Origin: a virus
Direction: 5' to 3' (one strand)
IMG/VR virus record: IMGVR_UViG_3300037840_000227
Coordinates: 1 to 64,000 of that record
DNA: 64,000 nucleotides
Part shown: positions 57,193 to 64,000 of the stretch, in pieces
Numbering within the stretch: the stretch's first letter is position 1
Layout: each line of letters opens with the position of its first letter
Program-made: the position numbers and the translations under genes
The notes under the pieces: model-generated
The model's database searches: none
What the model was told of the DNA's origin: nothing
What the model saw: only the letters and a program-made list of their open reading frames with translations

Positions 57193-57268
57193 AACGCGCT
57201 GGTTGCCGCGCTCCCGACTGACACCAATATAGCAGAAAACTTGATTGTGTTCTAATTCCCTAGTCGCC

Positions 57269-57967
57269 ATGCCACCTTCCCTCGCCATTGCATGCGGGTT
57301 CCAGCTCGAAGCCAACCTGATCGGGGAGAAGCCTGGCGTCGCAGTTGTTCAGAGCGAGGGGAGCGCGGATAAGCTCGAGGCGGGGCTCGAGGCCGCCGTC
57401 GCTGCCGGCGCCAAGCGCATTCTCAGTTTCGGAACCTGCGGTGGCCTCAACCCAGGCCTCCGCGCTGGCGACTTGGTGATCGGCGTTCTGGTGGCGGTCA
57501 ACTCAACAACGAAGCTCACTTTCGATCTGCGCTGGGGCGCGCATATCAAATTCCTGCTGGACACCGATATCGCCGCGGCGCGGCTGCGCTCGAGCTTCGG
57601 CGTCATGGGCGCCTCGTTTGGCACGTTGGCGACGCCTGCCCAGAAGGCGGCCCTCAGGGCCTCCATAGGGGCCGATGTGGATGACCTGGAGTCCTATACG
57701 GCTTGCCAAGTCGCAGGCCGCCATGGGCTTCCCCTGGCCATCCTCAGGGGAATCACGGACGCGGCGGACTTCGCTTTGCCTCCCGCGGCGCTCGCCGCGC
57801 TGACCGCAAGTGGCCAGATCGACATTTGGGCGGCGCTACAATCGCTCGGCGGCGACATTGGCCAGCTCCCCGAGCTCATTGAGCTATCCAATAATGTGGA
57901 TGCCTGCTTTGCGAATCTTTCTGACGCGCTTGGCATTCTCGGGGAAGATTTCGGCTACGGCGCCTGA
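57269..57967 (+). CDS. Nucleoside phosphorylase, HpnG-like
   Basis: 232 residues from ATG 57269. SFGTCGGLNPGLRAGDLVIG (Gly55-Thr-Cys-Gly-Gly, Asp68) and DDLESYTACQVAGRHGLPLAILRGITDAAD give the PNP/UDP phosphorylase ribose- and base-binding motifs. The C-terminal LPPAALAAL…GQIDIWAALQSL…GQLPELI follows the hopanoid-associated phosphorylase HpnG, which removes adenine from adenosylhopane. It may be an auxiliary metabolic gene in hopanoid synthesis, or a purine salvage enzyme. Confidence 0.78.
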   Translation: MPPSLAIACGFQLEANLIGEKPGVAVVQSEGSADKLEAGLEAAVAAGAKRILSFGTCGGLNPGLRAGDLVIGVLVAVNSTTKLTFDLRWGAHIKFLLDTDIAAARLRSSFGVMGASFGTLATPAQKAALRASIGADVDDLESYTACQVAGRHGLPLAILRGITDAADFALPPAALAALTASGQIDIWAALQSLGGDIGQLPELIELSNNVDACFANLSDALGILGEDFGYGA

Positions 57968-58045
57968 GGCGCTAATTACATCGAACCCGTGGAATTAAAA
58001 TCTGTGTTATGACACCCGGCAACGGTCCGAAGAAGGACAGCGGGG

Positions 58046-58756
58046 ATGACAGACGATAACAGCATCGAGCGGGAGCGTCGGGCTGGCCACGGCATTGATC
58101 CTGAGGGCGGGAGGGTTATTGACCCGACGAAGAACGTGTTGGATCTCGTCAAGGCGGAGAGCAAATACCAAGACGGTATGCGCGATCAGCTCAAGGAGAT
58201 GCACAAGTTCGCGATAGATTCCTCCACCGTCTTTCAGAACTACGCGCGCGATACGGAATCGCGGATGCAGTCTTGGATGAGGGATTCCGAGACGAAGCGC
58301 GTCGATCAACTCACAACGCAAAGGGCGGATTACGAGAAGCGTATCGCCGACATGCTCGCCGAATCGGTGAAGTCGACGCAAGCGCTCGTGTCGACGCAGC
58401 TTCTACAGATTCAGGGCGCCTTCGGCGAGCGACTGAATAAACTTGAGGAATTCCGGCTCGTGAGCCAAGGCCGAAGCAGCGTGGCGGATCCGGCCCTGGC
58501 GACGTCACTAGCAGCGCTCAGCTCCGGCATTGGCGACATACAGAGCGCCTTTGCAAAGGCGCTCGCCGAATCGACGAAGGCCAGTTCAGCCGCAATAGCG
58601 GAAATGGCCGCTAGCATCACGGCCTTGAAGGAATCTCGCGATATGACGGCCGGCCGCTTCCGCGGAATTGGCGAGAGCTGGGGAATCCTCGTCGGGGCGG
58701 CGGGAGTCATCATTGCCATTGCCGCCCTGTTTTACCACGCCGGGGCTCACCCCTAA
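58046..58756 (+). CDS. Coiled-coil protein with C-terminal membrane anchor
   Basis: 236 residues. A long charged coiled-coil (residues about 30-150) and Ala/Ser-rich helices lead to a hydrophobic segment ESWGILVGAAGVIIAIAALFYHAG at the C-terminus. Tail-anchored topology. Function unknown; could tether a phage complex to the inner membrane. Confidence 0.7.
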   Translation: MTDDNSIERERRAGHGIDPEGGRVIDPTKNVLDLVKAESKYQDGMRDQLKEMHKFAIDSSTVFQNYARDTESRMQSWMRDSETKRVDQLTTQRADYEKRIADMLAESVKSTQALVSTQLLQIQGAFGERLNKLEEFRLVSQGRSSVADPALATSLAALSSGIGDIQSAFAKALAESTKASSAAIAEMAASITALKESRDMTAGRFRGIGESWGILVGAAGVIIAIAALFYHAGAHP

Positions 58757-58787
58757 CTTCCAGGTTTTTCTCCCGCTAAGAATTGTG

Positions 58788-58793
58788 TATAAT
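58788..58793 (+). promoter_or_regulatory. Consensus -10 box (TATAAT)
   Basis: TATAAT in the 72-bp gap after the coiled-coil gene, 36 bp before the next start. The region 17 bp upstream (TTTTTC) is a poor -35, so the promoter is tentative. Confidence 0.4.
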
Positions 58794-58828
58794 CCGCTGC
58801 TAGGAGCGCCGTATCTTGGGGGATACAG

Positions 58829-59032
58829 GTGAAAGAGCCGAGCGAACGTCTCCGCTAGCTTGTCAAGGCCGCCCGCAAGGCGCGGCTTGAAGTGCTCGGG
58901 CTCAATTGGAGAACCGATCTGACGGCAGAGGACATCGCACGCAAGAACCCGGATCATGAGATAGTCAAGGCGTGGCGAAAAGCCGAGGAGGAGCTTGAGG
59001 AATTCACTGCAAGGCATAGGAGACTAACGTGA
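58829..59032 (+). pseudogene. Small gene interrupted by an in-frame TAG at codon 10
   Basis: GTG 58829 with GGGGG upstream opens a frame MKEPSERLR, then TAG (58856-58858), then a convincing 57-codon continuation: LVKAARKARLEVLGLNW, RKNPDHEIVKAWRKAEEELEEF, ending in TGA that overlaps the next GTG start. The coupling and coding quality suggest a real gene whose TAG is a mutation, a sequencing error, or a programmed readthrough. Confidence 0.55.
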
Positions 59033-59256
59033 TCGAAGCATTTTTCAGGTTCCTGATTATCCTCGTCGTCCTCGCGCTCATGTTCTTCCTGGCGCTCTGG
59101 GTGATGGGCGAGATGGGGATCGTGCTGCCGGCGATGGTTCTGGTTTGCATCAAAGTGCTGGCGGTGCTCATAATTCTGCTGATCGCTTGGCGGATGTTCG
59201 GTGGCTATCTCGGAGGGTTCAATATCTGGGGACCGCCGCCGCCCCCGCGTCCGTGA
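59029..59256 (+). CDS. Small membrane protein
   Basis: 75 residues from GTG 59029 (GTGA overlap). Two hydrophobic spans (FFRFLIILVVLALMFFLALWV; AMVLVCIKVLAVLIILLIAW) and a Pro-rich tail GPPPPPRP. Another small membrane protein of the late region. Confidence 0.65.
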   Translation: MIEAFFRFLIILVVLALMFFLALWVMGEMGIVLPAMVLVCIKVLAVLIILLIAWRMFGGYLGGFNIWGPPPPPRP

Positions 59257-59259
59257 GAA

Positions 59260-59331
59260 ATGGACGAGCGCGCCTTCATCGGTTTTGTGATAGCCTTCAT
59301 TATCGGCTGGGTGTTCAGCGCCCTAGTCTAG
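59260..59331 (+). CDS. 23-residue single-span membrane peptide
   Basis: ATG 59260 to TAG 59331: MDERAFIGFVIAFIIGWVFS… A hydrophobic span with acidic start. It sits between two small exported/membrane genes and ends in the ribosome binding site of the next. Tentative because of its size. Confidence 0.4.
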   Translation: MDERAFIGFVIAFIIGWVFSALV

Positions 59332-59341
59332 GAGGTTCCTT

Positions 59342-59611
59342 ATGAGAAAGATCGCGCTTCGCTGGCTCACCCCGCTCATGCTCTTGGGCATGACGACGTC
59401 GGCCTACGCCCAGGCCGGCTGCGACATCTTCCCATGGCCATGGTGCCCGAACGCAGAGCCTTCGATTGTCTGCGAGGGGCTTGGCTGCGGCGCGGCTCTT
59501 GGCAGTTTCGTATCGCCTACACCGCCGCCGGCTCCCCCTGCGCCAGCCCCGCACAACCACTGCGATCACAACACGGCAGCGGTATCGCATGGCGCGCACG
59601 GGCATAAGTGA
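59342..59611 (+). CDS. Small secreted His/Pro-rich protein
   Basis: 89 residues, AGGAGG upstream, signal peptide (RWLTPLMLLGMTTSAYAQ). The mature part has six Cys within 35 residues, then PPPAPPAPAPHNHCDHN and a His-rich end (HGAHGHK), suggesting metal binding. Not recognised. Confidence 0.62.
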   Translation: MRKIALRWLTPLMLLGMTTSAYAQAGCDIFPWPWCPNAEPSIVCEGLGCGAALGSFVSPTPPPAPPAPAPHNHCDHNTAAVSHGAHGHK

Positions 59612-59623
59612 GGCGGACAGGCC

Positions 59624-59812
59624 ATGAAAGATGTTGTGATGCAATATTTCATCGTCCTGATGATCCACGGCACCGGCTGTCCTAACTGCCCGGATAAACA
59701 GGCTTATCCGGTGTATATTCAAGTCCCGTCCCTGGAGATTTGCATGCAGGTCAAGGAACGCAATCCCGATATGCCCGCTGAGTGTTGGGCGAAGCCCACT
59801 GGAGAGAAGTAG
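59624..59812 (+). CDS. Small hypothetical protein with CxxC
   Basis: 62 residues. MQYFIVLMIHGTGCPNCPDKQ contains a CxxC motif; the rest is short and charged. Possibly thioredoxin-like fragment or metal-binding peptide; not recognised. Confidence 0.5.
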   Translation: MKDVVMQYFIVLMIHGTGCPNCPDKQAYPVYIQVPSLEICMQVKERNPDMPAECWAKPTGEK

Positions 59813-59815
59813 ATT

Positions 59816-60403
59816 TCAAATGCTCTTCCATTTTTTCCTGGCGAGAATCGCGTGGACAGTTGTTTCCGACACTCCGTAATTTCTTGCGATCTGACGATTG
59901 CTGATAGTCCGGGGCGTTGCACGTATGGCTAAAACCTGCGGCTTGGTTAGTTTAGCGCCGCCATTTCTTTCACCATAGTTGCGCGTTCCATGCGCGATCA
60001 TATCTTCTCTGTTTTCGACACGGGTTGCCCAACGAAGATGCTTTGGCGTTACGCAACCAAGACGCCCCTGCCCGCAAGAATGCGCAACCTCATGTTTCAG
60101 GGTGGGTGGAGGCCCATTAATTTCCTCGCAAATAATGCGGTGCACTGATTCCATCTTACCCCCCCCTATATGGACGACTCCGTATCCAACCCTCCTCGCG
60201 TATGGCCAAAACAAGCACTCGTTGCCACCATATGACTTCACAATTTCATTCATAAATCTCAATGGCTCCCCATAAGGAGTGCCTGATTTGGGTTTAAGGG
60301 GATCACCAACGCGCTTCCATTTTGCGTAATGGAAAGCGCACCATCCGAGCGCCTTATGTTTCTTGCCGCATCCTTCAATAGAACATATTCTTTGGCCGGC
60401 CAT
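59816..60403 (-). CDS. HNH homing endonuclease (minus strand)
   Basis: 195 residues. N-terminal zinc module (CSIEGCGKKHKALGWCAFHY), then SVHRIICEEINGP, HEVAHSCGQGRLGCVTPKHLRWAT with VENREDM (HNH core), and a C-terminal HTH (SNRQIARNYGVSETTVHAI). Convergent with the preceding plus-strand gene; typical mobile intergenic nuclease. Confidence 0.83.
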   Translation of the reverse strand: MAGQRICSIEGCGKKHKALGWCAFHYAKWKRVGDPLKPKSGTPYGEPLRFMNEIVKSYGGNECLFWPYARRVGYGVVHIGGGKMESVHRIICEEINGPPPTLKHEVAHSCGQGRLGCVTPKHLRWATRVENREDMIAHGTRNYGERNGGAKLTKPQVLAIRATPRTISNRQIARNYGVSETTVHAILARKKWKSI

Positions 60404-60431
60404 TTGAGAGCCCCTACGCTCGCGGTGGTTA

Positions 60432-60465
60432 GAAGCCGTAAGGTGTTGACACGCCTTACGGCTTC
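60432..60465. repeat. Perfect 12-bp inverted repeat upstream of the DUF3309 gene
   Basis: GAAGCCGTAAGG (60432-60443) and CCTTACGGCTTC (60454-60465) with a 10-base loop containing TTGACA; outer GGTGGT/ACCACC pairs extend it. It may be an operator overlapping a -35 box, or a bidirectional terminator for the minus-strand HNH gene. Confidence 0.65.
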
Positions 60466-60508
60466 GATATTGCTACCACCTTGATACTAACTTACAAGAG
60501 CAACCACC

Positions 60509-60676
60509 ATGCTCGGACTTCTCTTAATCATCTTCCTCGTTGTGGTTCTCTTGGGTGGGATTGGCGGCGGTAGCCTTGGCGTTCCCTACGGCTACGGATT
60601 CGGACATTCCGGTATAGGGATCGTCGGTATCATCCTGATCGTTCTCGTCATTCTGTTGCTGACGGGACGCCTATAG
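60509..60676 (+). CDS. DUF3309-like small membrane protein
   Basis: 55 residues: MLGLLLIIFLVVVLLGG start, a Gly/Tyr-rich loop (GVPYGYGFGHSGIG) and a second hydrophobic span ending LLLTGRL. This two-span plan with YGxG loop matches DUF3309 proteins, common in Rhizobiales. Function unknown. It ends 4 bp from the convergent minus-strand operon. Confidence 0.75.
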   Translation: MLGLLLIIFLVVVLLGGIGGGSLGVPYGYGFGHSGIGIVGIILIVLVILLLTGRL

Positions 60677-60680
60677 GCGC

Positions 60681-61211
60681 TCACGTCGCCCCTTGAGGCA
60701 GCGGCGAGCCAATCCTTAGCCACGCGAAGACATCCTTCGGCCGCCGTGGGCGATCGGCGCAAGCGTCGAAATAGAGCGTCGACACAAAGGCGACATGCTC
60801 GAGGCAGAACGCGCCGTAGAAAATCCTCTTCAGCATTTCCGTGGAGACAATCGCTTGGTGTGCATCCACCGGCGACGCCAGGATGGCGAACACCAGGAAA
60901 ATGCTGCGCATCACCAAGAAGTGCGAGCGCTCCATCGGGAGAACCCCATGGGTTCCCTTCGGGCGCCCCCGCCACCCCCAATACATGCACACCCAGGCCG
61001 GCGCAGTGAAGGCGCAGAGGGTATCCATGCCGTCCCAATTCGGCGTTGTCGTCAGCCGCGCTACGAGGATAACGCCCGTTATGGCCGCGCTAACGAAGGT
61101 CACATAGGATGCGCGCCAGTCGAACAGATCGCGCGCCAGCCCCGCCACCGGCTGGTAAACCGAATCGATCAGCCAATCGTCGATTGCACGGAAGGCGCCC
61201 ACCTGAATCAA
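60681..61211 (-). CDS. Membrane protein, last gene of the minus-strand operon
   Basis: 176 residues with three to four hydrophobic segments (SYVTFVSAAITGVILVA, TAPAWVCMYWGW, FLVMRSIFLVFAILAS). Not recognised. It overlaps the end of the DHH gene by 4 bp, so the two are coupled. Confidence 0.62.
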   Translation of the reverse strand: MIQVGAFRAIDDWLIDSVYQPVAGLARDLFDWRASYVTFVSAAITGVILVARLTTTPNWDGMDTLCAFTAPAWVCMYWGWRGRPKGTHGVLPMERSHFLVMRSIFLVFAILASPVDAHQAIVSTEMLKRIFYGAFCLEHVAFVSTLYFDACADRPRRPKDVFAWLRIGSPLPQGAT

Positions 61212-62125
61212 TCCTCCAAGAACGGCTTGCCATGCTCCGGCAGATGCACCGGCGTCGCCGCTGAGAAGCCCGCGGCGCTCTTGTGGCCGCCGCCGCCATA
61301 GGCGCGCGCGATCGGCGTCACATCATAGTCGCCGCGCGAGCGCAGGGAATACTGGAACCGTCCTGCCTCGGCCTCGAAATAGCAGGCGCCGAAGTCGGCT
61401 CCGGGCTTCTCGCAGAGCTCACCGGCGACTTCGCTGGCGGCAAAGTAAGGCGCATTGGCGATCCAGCATGCCTCCCCATGGATTGTCGCCGGATAGGCGG
61501 ATGCTTTCAATTCCTCAACCCGGCGCCGGTAATAGCGCTGGATGTCATGGCCAGAAGCGATGAGTGATTCGACGCCCTCCATCATGAGATTCTCCCAGAC
61601 GCCAAAGTCCTGCGGATAGGAGCGCAGCGCAATGGTGAACTCATCTCCGAAGGGGCGCTTCTTGCGCCATAGATCGCGGTCTTCGATGTAGTTGATAAAG
61701 GCCGGGCGCTGCCCTCCGAGGAAGAAATCCCAGGCCAACCCGGCGCCGGAGCGCTCCATGTCGAACAACGCGGCGATGGAATGTTCCTTGATGCCAGGAT
61801 CGAAGCGGCCCGGAATATGGCCGCGCGTCGGCCTCTGCCAGAGGCGATATTCCGGCGGCTTGGGAAGATCGGCGAGATCCTCTGAGGCGCTAAAATGATG
61901 ATCTAAAATAACGATCGACGCTGCTTCCTTCGCCATCTCCTCGAGGACCGGCCGCTTGTAGGAGAAGTCGACGAAAAGGACGTGGCGCCCCTTCGCCGCC
62001 GGCGGCGGCTTCTGATAGACGCCTGGATAGAACTCCCAGGTGTTGTCCGGGAACGTCGACTTGACGATAAGCGCGGCGGCGACGCCATCGTCGCACCCTC
62101 CGTGGTATATGCAAAGCGGTTTCAT
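61208..62125 (-). CDS. DHH/DHHA1 family phosphoesterase
   Basis: 305 residues. CIYHGGCDDGVAAALI, VLFVDFSYKRPV, IVILDHHFS (Asp75-His76-His77) and C-terminal AYGGGGHKSAAGF are the ordered DHH and DHHA1 motifs. Members degrade oligoribonucleotides or cyclic dinucleotides (NrnA/GdpP type). In a phage it could recycle nanoRNA or clear host second-messenger signals. Overlaps neighbours on both sides (ATGA). Confidence 0.85.
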   Translation of the reverse strand: MKPLCIYHGGCDDGVAAALIVKSTFPDNTWEFYPGVYQKPPPAAKGRHVLFVDFSYKRPVLEEMAKEAASIVILDHHFSASEDLADLPKPPEYRLWQRPTRGHIPGRFDPGIKEHSIAALFDMERSGAGLAWDFFLGGQRPAFINYIEDRDLWRKKRPFGDEFTIALRSYPQDFGVWENLMMEGVESLIASGHDIQRYYRRRVEELKASAYPATIHGEACWIANAPYFAASEVAGELCEKPGADFGACYFEAEAGRFQYSLRSRGDYDVTPIARAYGGGGHKSAAGFSAATPVHLPEHGKPFLED

Positions 62126-62271
62126 ATGCCGATTTCCTCCGAGTTCTCAGGCTTAGGGGCATAGCGGACGGCTTCCATCTCGAGCTTCTCGACACGCTTG
62201 CTGAGTTCCCTAAGCCATACAATGCACCAGAACACGAGCACGATCGTTAGAATGAAGAGTCCCATATCCAT
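62122..62271 (-). CDS. 49-residue membrane peptide
   Basis: MDMGLFILTIVLVFWCIVW is a single span followed by a charged helix (LRELSKRVEKLEMEAVRY). It overlaps the DHH gene start (ATGA). The topology resembles small inner-membrane spanins or holin partners. Short but well placed in the operon. Confidence 0.6.
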   Translation of the reverse strand: MDMGLFILTIVLVFWCIVWLRELSKRVEKLEMEAVRYAPKPENSEEIGI

Positions 62272-62280
62272 AGCGTCCTC

Positions 62281-62511
62281 TTAGTGCTTGTCGAGCTCGC
62301 CCTCGAGTTCCGCGATACGCCCACCGAGGCGGTGGATTTCGCCGCGGAGTAGAACGTGCTCTTCGTGCTTCGACATATAGCGCAGCCCGACAAGGAACCC
62401 CGTCCCGATCGCCCAGCAGAACAAGCCGTGGAATGTCGGTAGCGTCCCGACGGCGAAGGCGATGACAGCGAAGATCGCCAGCCAGAATGAGATAGAGCGG
62501 GTGTGGTGCAT
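62281..62511 (-). CDS. Small membrane protein with coiled-coil tail
   Basis: 76 residues. Two hydrophobic segments (FWLAIFAVIAFAVGTLPTF; LFCWAIGTGFLVGL) then a charged coiled-coil (EEHVLLRGEIHRLGGRIAELEGEL). Not recognised. Confidence 0.6.
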   Translation of the reverse strand: MHHTRSISFWLAIFAVIAFAVGTLPTFHGLFCWAIGTGFLVGLRYMSKHEEHVLLRGEIHRLGGRIAELEGELDKH

Positions 62512-62512
62512 G

Positions 62513-62911
62513 TCAGACCCCTAGCTTCACTTTGTCCATTGATCGGAGAACCGCCGTACGCCACGCGGCTCTCGCCACGGCGCTCACGGCGACTATCTCA
62601 CGCCCCCTGAAATTTACAGTTGTATCGCCGGTAAACATGGTGCTGCCGTCAATATTTACCGTGAACGGCCCCTTCATATGCTGGAGCCGGCACCCGGAGA
62701 CGGTCCAATCGTCCGGGGCTTCTCTCAGGGATTTGAGAATGCGTTGTGTAATTTCGTCCGTGATTAGCGCGGGATCGTTGCTGAGCCACTGGAGCAATTT
62801 CTTTATGCGGTCTTCGCACCAGTACGGTCCCAACAGCAGCGTCACCATGAACGCGAGGAAGAAGACTCCAAGGACAAGGACGCCGAAGAAAAAGAGATCG
62901 ACGATGCTCAT
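62513..62911 (-). CDS. Membrane-anchored hypothetical protein
   Basis: 132 residues: an N-terminal span (LFFFGVLVLGVFFLAFMVTLLLG) and a soluble domain with Trp and charged residues (IKKLLQWLSNDPALITDEIT; FTGDTTVNFRG). Function unknown; one base before the next operon gene. Confidence 0.58.
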   Translation of the reverse strand: MSIVDLFFFGVLVLGVFFLAFMVTLLLGPYWCEDRIKKLLQWLSNDPALITDEITQRILKSLREAPDDWTVSGCRLQHMKGPFTVNIDGSTMFTGDTTVNFRGREIVAVSAVARAAWRTAVLRSMDKVKLGV

Positions 62912-62959
62912 TTCGCCTCGTCCTCTTCAAGCCCGTATGTCGCGCCCATCGTGTGTCCT

Positions 62960-63526
62960 CTAATGGCTATCGTCGCAGCGGAGCCAAACGGCTATTACGG
63001 AGCCGCTACCGTTGTAGAGGCATAGCGTATCGTCAGCCGTCGTCCATGCCGTAAGGCCGTTGGTGATGTTGCCTAGAAGTGGCGATGACGCGCCATAGAC
63101 TGTGTTTTCTTTGATATTAACGGTGGAGTCCGGCGCCCTCGCGACGTGTCCGCCGCCGCCGATTCCTCCGAAGCTAACCGGAGGGACAACAGGCTGCTCC
63201 AGCTCGCTATGTGGCGAGAGAGGCTCAAACTGGTTCATGCTATTCGGAGCGACATTCAACGTACTGCCGCTGCCCCCGTTGCCGTACCAAATCTGTGTCT
63301 GATTGACCGGCGGGGCAGGCGGTGGGAACGGTATCGTTGACGCCCAGATGAATAGCCGCAGGATGAGTCCCACCGCGACTACAGCGAAGAACGCCATCGG
63401 CGGCGTCGCCATGCCGAGGAGCCATGACGGAATGTGGACCTCTTCGGCGAACTTTGCGAATGTCCGCGGACACGCTTCAACGGACTTGGTTTCTATCTTC
63501 GGCTTAGCTTGCTTACGTACTGCCAT
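62960..63526 (-). CDS. Membrane protein with Gly-rich exterior region
   Basis: 188 residues from ATG 63526, AGGAGG upstream. A span at about residues 40-65 (PPMAFFAVVAVGLILRLFIWAS) is followed by a Pro/Gly-rich low-complexity domain and a beta-type end (LCLYNGSGSVIAVWLRCD). Not recognised. Confidence 0.6.
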   Translation of the reverse strand: MAVRKQAKPKIETKSVEACPRTFAKFAEEVHIPSWLLGMATPPMAFFAVVAVGLILRLFIWASTIPFPPPAPPVNQTQIWYGNGGSGSTLNVAPNSMNQFEPLSPHSELEQPVVPPVSFGGIGGGGHVARAPDSTVNIKENTVYGASSPLLGNITNGLTAWTTADDTLCLYNGSGSVIAVWLRCDDSH

Positions 63527-63535
63527 CAAGGCCTC

Positions 63536-63874
63536 CTATTCGAATGGCTTGGCGCTCCAGTGGAGAGCCCAGTAGAGGGGCCACACGGCGCCGGCGATGA
63601 ACGGGCCAAGAACTTCCGGGCCCCACCAGCATTCTGCGAAATCGGGGCTCGAAGCCTTAGCGTTCTTCACGCAAGCATCGTGTTCCTTAACCATCGGGCC
63701 CATGATGCTGCCATAAGTGGCGAGCCCAGCGATGATGTAGGCAATGGCAAAGAAGCCGCCCCAAAACTCGCTGGTGCTGAACGAAGCCTCGTTGCGCTTC
63801 ACTCTCATTGTCCACTCCCATGGCCATTCTCCTGAAAAGCCGCTGATGATCGCGAGAACCCCAATGAGCGCCAT
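63536..63874 (-). CDS. Membrane protein, first visible gene of the minus-strand operon
   Basis: 112 residues if it starts at MALIGVLAIISG (63874); the frame stays open to the window edge, so a longer or partial gene is possible. Hydrophobic spans at the start and at GGFFAIAYIIAGLATYGSIMG and FIAGAVWPLYWALHW. Function unknown. Confidence 0.5.
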   Translation of the reverse strand: MALIGVLAIISGFSGEWPWEWTMRVKRNEASFSTSEFWGGFFAIAYIIAGLATYGSIMGPMVKEHDACVKNAKASSPDFAECWWGPEVLGPFIAGAVWPLYWALHWSAKPFE

Positions 63875-64000
63875 GGCCGTGCGCCCTATCACCGTAGGGA
63901 TGACGAGGTATGCTGGTTGCGGCCCCTGCGCGGCGGGCGGCGGCGATGAATTCGAGCAGCGAGAGGATGACAAGCAGAGCTCCGACGAAGCCGCAAAGTC

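Noticed and set aside
62908-62949. 13-codon minus-strand frame with ATGA overlap
   Set aside because: Overlap spacing is attractive, but the peptide is too short to support without expression data.
1-64000. CRISPR arrays, rRNA genes, integrase or attachment sites
   Set aside because: No regularly spaced repeats, no rRNA-like sequence and no recombinase motifs were seen; tRNA genes here do not show a partial duplicate that would mark an att site.

Overview
This window is a slice of a tailed-phage genome (podovirus-like, or a prophage of the same type). It has a T7/BPP-1-style structural block: large terminase, portal, Bbp19-like protein, scaffold, capsid, two tail-tube proteins and large internal virion proteins. 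The coding style (GC-rich, GTG/TTG starts, many ATGA overlaps), an IS1-type transposase remnant of a kind common in Rhizobiales, and a nucleoside phosphorylase resembling hopanoid-associated HpnG all suggest an alphaproteobacterial host, perhaps Rhizobiales. That host assignment is inference. No DNA polymerase, RNA polymerase or integrase is visible, so the replication region lies outside.

Layout. 1-10.5 kb: translationally coupled genes for fibre-, LamG-, GH16- and beta-helix-like proteins, nearly all beginning with a Sec signal peptide. 10.47-12.33 kb: a 1,856-bp transposon-like insertion with perfect 16-bp inverted termini and an 8-bp target duplication. It carries a colicin E3-type ribonuclease, a putative immunity gene, a truncated transposase and a class II tRNA with anticodon UUA. 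12.4-20.5 kb: small structural protein, terminase split by a class 3 intein, portal, Bbp19-like protein and scaffold, with HNH genes wedged between them. 20.5-25.6 kb: terminator, Cro-like HTH gene, tandem promoters, then about 34 tRNA genes whose anticodons cover all 20 amino acids, mixed with a RusA-like resolvase, an HNH gene and small proteins. 25.6-44.4 kb: HNH gene, capsid, decoration-like protein, tail tubes A and B, GNAT, internal virion proteins. 44.4-48.7 kb: second fibre set and a two-gene DUF1828-like module. 48.7-52.1 kb: HTH, metallophosphoesterase, HD hydrolase, MazG-like DUF6378 protein, HNH, HslV-like protease. 52.1-60.7 kb: amidase endolysin, several tiny membrane proteins, lipoprotein, papain-like protein, nucleoside phosphorylase. 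60.7-64 kb: minus-strand membrane-protein operon with a DHH phosphoesterase.

How it fits together. The structural and lysis genes form one long plus-strand late programme, cut by strong terminators at about 20.53 and 28.30 kb. The tRNA bank sits as a separate transcription unit between scaffold and capsid. Eight HNH genes and one LAGLIDADG intein show heavy colonisation by homing elements. The most unusual parts are the toxin/tRNA-carrying insertion, the 20-amino-acid tRNA set with odd tRNA architectures, and the operon of signal-peptide-bearing fibre/depolymerase proteins.
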